Of a stretch of DNA of 64,000 bases, positions 60,503 to 64,000 are shown piece by piece. The DNA is from Sulfuritalea sp. GTDB taxonomy: Bacteria; Pseudomonadota; Gammaproteobacteria; Burkholderiales; Rhodocyclaceae. Position 1 is the stretch's first letter. Each line of letters begins with the position of its first letter. Position numbers and translations under genes: made by a program. The stretch is from the NCBI RefSeq assembly GCF_017302275.1, contig NZ_JAFLDR010000001.1, positions 62,001-126,000 of the forward strand, written 5' to 3'. Below the pieces are notes generated by a model, which was given only the letters and a program-made list of their open reading frames with translations, did not search any database and was not told the origin of the DNA.

Positions 60503-61303
60503 TCAATACAACTCGCCTGGCCGGGTCTGGGTCAGGATATAAATTCGCTCGACAATGTCCTGCACGGACAGCACGCCGGAACCCAGCGGAATCAGGCGGT
60601 GATCCTTGATGTTGCCGAGCGCAACGTAGGGAACCTGTTTGACATCGAGCACCCTGGCCATGCCGTTATCCCGCGCCGGACTCGGGAAGTCAGGCAAGAC
60701 GCCTCCATCCAGACTGATTGGAAATACGGTGATGCCGTAGGTATCCGCCAGCAACTTGAGGGCCGGCGCCATCCGGTGGCAGTACGGACAATCCGACCGG
60801 AATACGAAGAACACGCCCCATTCCCTGGCGATCTCCTTCATGGAGGCGCGTTCCTTTTGCGTCCGCTCCACGTCTCTGACCTGGATGGCCGCGTTATTGA
60901 CCGGATTGCGCAGCTGGTAATTGAGGTCCGGGTTCGCCCAGATGACGCGCCGCCAGACATCCGAGAACACCGAGGCCCGATCCATCAGGGCTTCCTGCGC
61001 CGTAATGTAGGCCTTGAGGTTTTCCGGAGAAGGCTGCATCAGGGCCAGCGCCCGTTTGGCTTCCAGCGCCTTGCGCAGGCGCTCAAGCTCCTCAAGCGCG
61101 GCTTCTTCGCTGGTTTTGGCCTTTGCACCGGGTTTTGTCGGGTCGGGTGTTACCTCAGGCTCAATATCGCAATACCAGTGGAACTTGGCCTCCTCACAGG
61201 CCCAGATCGACGGATAGTCCATGCCACCACTGATCACGGTTGCCGACGAAGAACTCGCCAGAAGGGATCCAGTCATCATGATGGCCAGCCATTCCTTGCG
61301 CAT
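60503..61303 (-). CDS. traF: TraF, thioredoxin-fold pilus assembly protein
   Basis: The product is 266 residues with a signal peptide (LLASSSSA). A coiled segment (SEEAALEELERLRKALEAKR) is followed by a thioredoxin fold with CPYC (VFRSDCPYCHRMAPALKLLA) and a cis-Pro region QVPYVALGNI. F-plasmid TraF lacks the CxxC, while TrbB has it; this protein keeps it and may act as the disulfide catalyst for the cysteine-rich TraN and TraU. I start at ATG 61303; the longer frame overlaps trbI. Confidence 0.88.
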   Translation of the reverse strand: MRKEWLAIMMTGSLLASSSSATVISGGMDYPSIWACEEAKFHWYCDIEPEVTPDPTKPGAKAKTSEEAALEELERLRKALEAKRALALMQPSPENLKAYITAQEALMDRASVFSDVWRRVIWANPDLNYQLRNPVNNAAIQVRDVERTQKERASMKEIAREWGVFFVFRSDCPYCHRMAPALKLLADTYGITVFPISLDGGVLPDFPSPARDNGMARVLDVKQVPYVALGNIKDHRLIPLGSGVLSVQDIVERIYILTQTRPGELY

Positions 61304-61313
61304 CTGCACGGAC

Positions 61314-61688
61314 CTAGTTCTGGCCCAGAATCTGTCGAACCCGGTCCGTGGCATCGGGAATTCCCGATTCACCGGAATCTGGCAGGCGGACAATGGCTGC
61401 CGTGTTCAGGACCGCACATTGGCATTCCCGTGCCGCGCTGCTCAAAGCCTCATCAACACGCTTTCCGTAGTCTGTCGCCGCCTTGAAAATCGCCTTTTGT
61501 TCTTCCTCGGTCATGCCCGGCTTGAGCCGCGCACTGAGCGTCTTCTTCTGTTCCTCGTAGAGACTGCCGACATCGACCCGCACCATGCGTGGAGCGGGAT
61601 GCGAACGAACCCACATCAGTCCGATGGCACATGACACCAGGACGGACAGGAGGCCCGTGACAAGCAATCGGACAAGGTTGAGATTCAT
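61314..61688 (-). CDS. trbI: TrbI-like protein of F-type transfer systems
   Basis: The product is 124 residues with one N-terminal membrane segment (LLVTGLLSVLVSCAIGLMWV), then VRVDVGSLYEEQKKTLSARL and an Ala/Lys-rich helical part. This matches F-type TrbI, an inner-membrane protein that influences pilus retraction. It overlaps traC by 4 bases and lies 10 bases before traF. Confidence 0.78.
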   Translation of the reverse strand: MNLNLVRLLVTGLLSVLVSCAIGLMWVRSHPAPRMVRVDVGSLYEEQKKTLSARLKPGMTEEEQKAIFKAATDYGKRVDEALSSAARECQCAVLNTAAIVRLPDSGESGIPDATDRVRQILGQN

Positions 61689-64000
61689 GCGGCCCCCCTG
61701 CGCTCGATGATGGTCTCAATCGCCTCCGTGACGGGGATGCCCTGATCGGTGAGCGTCTTGATGGCCTGATAGTCCTCGGCTTGCGTCGAGTACAACAGCA
61801 TGGAGAAAGGATCGAGAATCAGGCGTCCAACGCCGGAGCCCATCGGGCCATGCACGAAGATCTCCGAATAGTGGCCATGCTCCGTGCTGACCGAAGACAA
61901 TTGCCGTTTCATCCACTCGTCCACATGGAGCTTTCCTTCCTTGCCGAGCCGATCGATGCTTTCAGGTTTTTGCCTGAGAAGGAACAGCCAGTCGGCATTG
62001 GTGATGGCCGCACGCGTCGCCTCGTTCTTGTAATAGTCATCCACGGATTGCGTGATGGTGCCGAACGCACCGCCATATTTGCGTGCTCGCCGGTAGCCAG
62101 CCTCGATGAAGTTGGCACTGGATCCGCTGCCCATCAGATCCCAGGCCTCGTCGATGATGACCAGCTTGCGTTTTGAGCGATCGAGATACATCTCCTGGGT
62201 GATCCGGTACATCATCAACTGCATGACGACCGCCTGGAGATCCTTCTTTGCCTTGAGTTCCTCCAGCTCAAGCACGACCAGGTTCTTGCGAAACTGGATG
62301 TTGGCCTCTCCCTCGAAGTAGCTCGCGTAGATGCCGTACTTTGTATAGGGCTCCAGTGCAGTTGCCAGTCGGGACAGGTCACGCTCGACCTCGCCTTCGT
62401 CACTCAGCCGTCCCGTGCGCAGCAGGTCATAGACATCCGTGATCGTCGCGGATTTTTCCTTCTGATCCCATACACGCTTGATCGCGGCGGCCAGGGCGGA
62501 GTAGCTGTAGTTATCCAGCGGGCCACGGGGACTGGCCATCTGGGCCACCAGGGGCAGCAGCATTTCCATGTCGTTGTTGATATCGACGACCATGGAAAAC
62601 GGATTGAGACAGATCGTGTTGGTTCGCTCATCGGAGAACTCGATGAACTCCCCGTCCAGAAGCTCGGACAGATTGCGGTAAGAGCGGCCGACGTCAATGA
62701 TCCAGACCTTGGTCCCGGTACCCAGATAGCGAAAGGCCATTTCGTTCACGAAGACCGACTTGCCGGACCCGGACAACGCGGCGACGGCGAAGTTGTAGTT
62801 ACCGCCCGTGTTGTCGAAGAGGTCGAAGCTCATGATTTGCCCGCGACGACCGAACAGGGTCATGACCGGGGTCGCGGTGCCCTTCCATTCCGCCATCAGG
62901 GGCGAGGTCATCACCGCGTTGTCGGCGGTCTTGGTGCCGGCACGGCCGAACAACTGGAGATCCTTTTGCAATGCCGGGGTCAGGGTGCACGGCATCGACG
63001 CCACGAAGGCCTGATGCTGCAGATAGACATCCTTGGCCAGATCGAAACCGCGCGCCCGCCAGACGGCACGGACGGCATGTTCGGTCCGGGATACGTCCTC
63101 GATTCGCGAGAGCAGGACGATCTGGTGGTACATCTGGACCACGTTGCGGCCGTTGTCGAAGGCGCGCAGCACCATGTCCCAGTCGCGCTTGCGATCCTGA
63201 AGGTCCGGCTGGAAATGGGCCATGTAGGAGCCGGCGGCCTGCGTCGCTCGCGCTGCCTTCATCAGTGCCTTGCTTCTGGCCGACTCGTAATCCAGGGTGA
63301 TGGCCCCCATGGTGATGAGGAACGGACACGGTATCGCGAGGGCCATCTGGTAGTAGTCCCCAATCATCGAGCCCATGTTGCCCATCCGGAAATACTTCGG
63401 GTACTGCCGCACGGAAAAGCATTGCATCGCCGTCTCGGCACCCCCCGCCTTGCGATACTTGATGAAGGAATCGGCGACGGCGGAGGCAATTTCAGGATTC
63501 GACACTTGACTGCGAAGGGAGCGCGAACTGTCGTACTCGATGTGTCTCTCTTCAGGCTGGCCAAGCACCCGCTCGTGGTCAAAGAAATCCGCGACAAAGT
63601 TCAGCAGGCTTTCCGGCCCCCAGTCCCAGCCCGGCATGTGGGCTGAGCGCAAGGTGGCGTGGGTACTCTCCTTGATCCGGATCGCCTCCTCCACATCGGC
63701 GGGACTCTCCGGATCCAGCGGTGTGCTGATGGCAATGAGGCAGCGGTAGTCGCGAAGCAGATAGACGTGATGCGAGAAGAGCGATTTGGCCACGCCCTTC
63801 AAATAGTGATCGATCCGGCGCCGGCCAAGGACTCGATATATGTTCCGGTTGCGACGGGTCTCCCATTCTGATCCGGCGGGCTCCTCATCCACCGGGAGCA
63901 TGTTGGCCTGCTCTCGCAGCGACGGCAGAATATGCGGACTGGCGTACAGCGAGATCTGGATGCCCGTACCCGGTGGACAGGACATGAACAGACTGGCCAG
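61685..64000 (-). CDS. traC: TraC, VirB4-type ATPase of the conjugation system (N-terminus beyond the window)
   Basis: At least 772 residues; the frame is open at the right edge, so the start lies outside. Walker A is in AALSGSGKSVFVNE, Walker B in KLVIIDEAWDLM, followed by ARKYGGAFGTITQSVDDYYK as in TraC/VirB4. The N-terminal TraC domain has CPPGTGIQISLYASPHILPS. This cytoplasmic ATPase drives pilus assembly. F TraC has 875 residues, so about 100 are missing. Its stop overlaps the trbI start. Confidence 0.95.
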   Translation of the reverse strand: MASLFMSCPPGTGIQISLYASPHILPSLREQANMLPVDEEPAGSEWETRRNRNIYRVLGRRRIDHYLKGVAKSLFSHHVYLLRDYRCLIAISTPLDPESPADVEEAIRIKESTHATLRSAHMPGWDWGPESLLNFVADFFDHERVLGQPEERHIEYDSSRSLRSQVSNPEIASAVADSFIKYRKAGGAETAMQCFSVRQYPKYFRMGNMGSMIGDYYQMALAIPCPFLITMGAITLDYESARSKALMKAARATQAAGSYMAHFQPDLQDRKRDWDMVLRAFDNGRNVVQMYHQIVLLSRIEDVSRTEHAVRAVWRARGFDLAKDVYLQHQAFVASMPCTLTPALQKDLQLFGRAGTKTADNAVMTSPLMAEWKGTATPVMTLFGRRGQIMSFDLFDNTGGNYNFAVAALSGSGKSVFVNEMAFRYLGTGTKVWIIDVGRSYRNLSELLDGEFIEFSDERTNTICLNPFSMVVDINNDMEMLLPLVAQMASPRGPLDNYSYSALAAAIKRVWDQKEKSATITDVYDLLRTGRLSDEGEVERDLSRLATALEPYTKYGIYASYFEGEANIQFRKNLVVLELEELKAKKDLQAVVMQLMMYRITQEMYLDRSKRKLVIIDEAWDLMGSGSSANFIEAGYRRARKYGGAFGTITQSVDDYYKNEATRAAITNADWLFLLRQKPESIDRLGKEGKLHVDEWMKRQLSSVSTEHGHYSEIFVHGPMGSGVGRLILDPFSMLLYSTQAEDYQAIKTLTDQGIPVTEAIETIIERRGAA

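Overview
The window reads as a betaproteobacterial chromosome segment, probably Rhodocyclales or a close relative. This is inferred from gene content (Rnk, DUF2934, YdcH, cytochrome P460, F-type conjugation genes with a MobH relaxase) and not from a marker gene. A large integrative and conjugative element (ICE) enters at about 13.7 kb and runs past the right edge.

Region 1 (1-13173, minus) is one uninterrupted reading frame that leaves the window on the left. It encodes at least 4390 residues of a LEPR-XLL surface or secreted protein. It has a metzincin-like zinc motif near the N-terminus, long degenerate repeats with one perfect 519-bp tandem duplication, and dockerin-like calcium loops.

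Region 2 (13.6-26.5 kb) is the left end of the ICE. It starts with a displaced 3' half of tRNA-Cys (the attachment-site scar). Stability modules follow: an AbiEii remnant, a HigB/HigA-type toxin-antitoxin pair and an MNT/HEPN pair. Next comes the conjugation block traN (split in two), trbC, traU, traW, a MobH relaxase and an S26 peptidase. It ends in a control switch, with an FlhD/FlhC-like activator pair facing a small XRE repressor. The layout recalls SetC/SetD/SetR of SXT/R391, but this repressor is too short to carry a LexA-type peptidase domain.

Region 3 (26.6-54 kb) is cargo inserted between the two halves of the conjugation machinery. A perfect 148-bp inverted repeat (27364-27511 and 44854-45001) brackets 17.3 kb. 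That interval holds gdhA, two inverted LysR-rnk pairs (one with a broken LysR), a TauE/SafE transporter, a MocR regulator with a BenE-type transporter and a serine hydroxymethyltransferase, a MarR-controlled thioredoxin/cytochrome P460/redoxin operon, a CorC-type protein and small hypotheticals. To its right, 46.0-53.6 kb is a compact catabolic operon: IclR regulator, GMC oxidoreductase, two-subunit ThDP 2-oxoacid decarboxylase, ABC importer, and two-subunit aconitase X. This combination suggests an uncharacterised degradation pathway and is the best candidate for a new system.

Region 4 (54.4-64 kb) holds small DNA-binding proteins (two HTH proteins, HU) and then the second conjugation block on the minus strand, in transcription order traC (cut by the window edge), trbI, traF, traH, traG. 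Together with region 2 this gives a nearly complete F-type mating-pair apparatus. Pilin, traL/E/K/B/V/A, the coupling protein and the integrase are not in the window and would be expected to the right.
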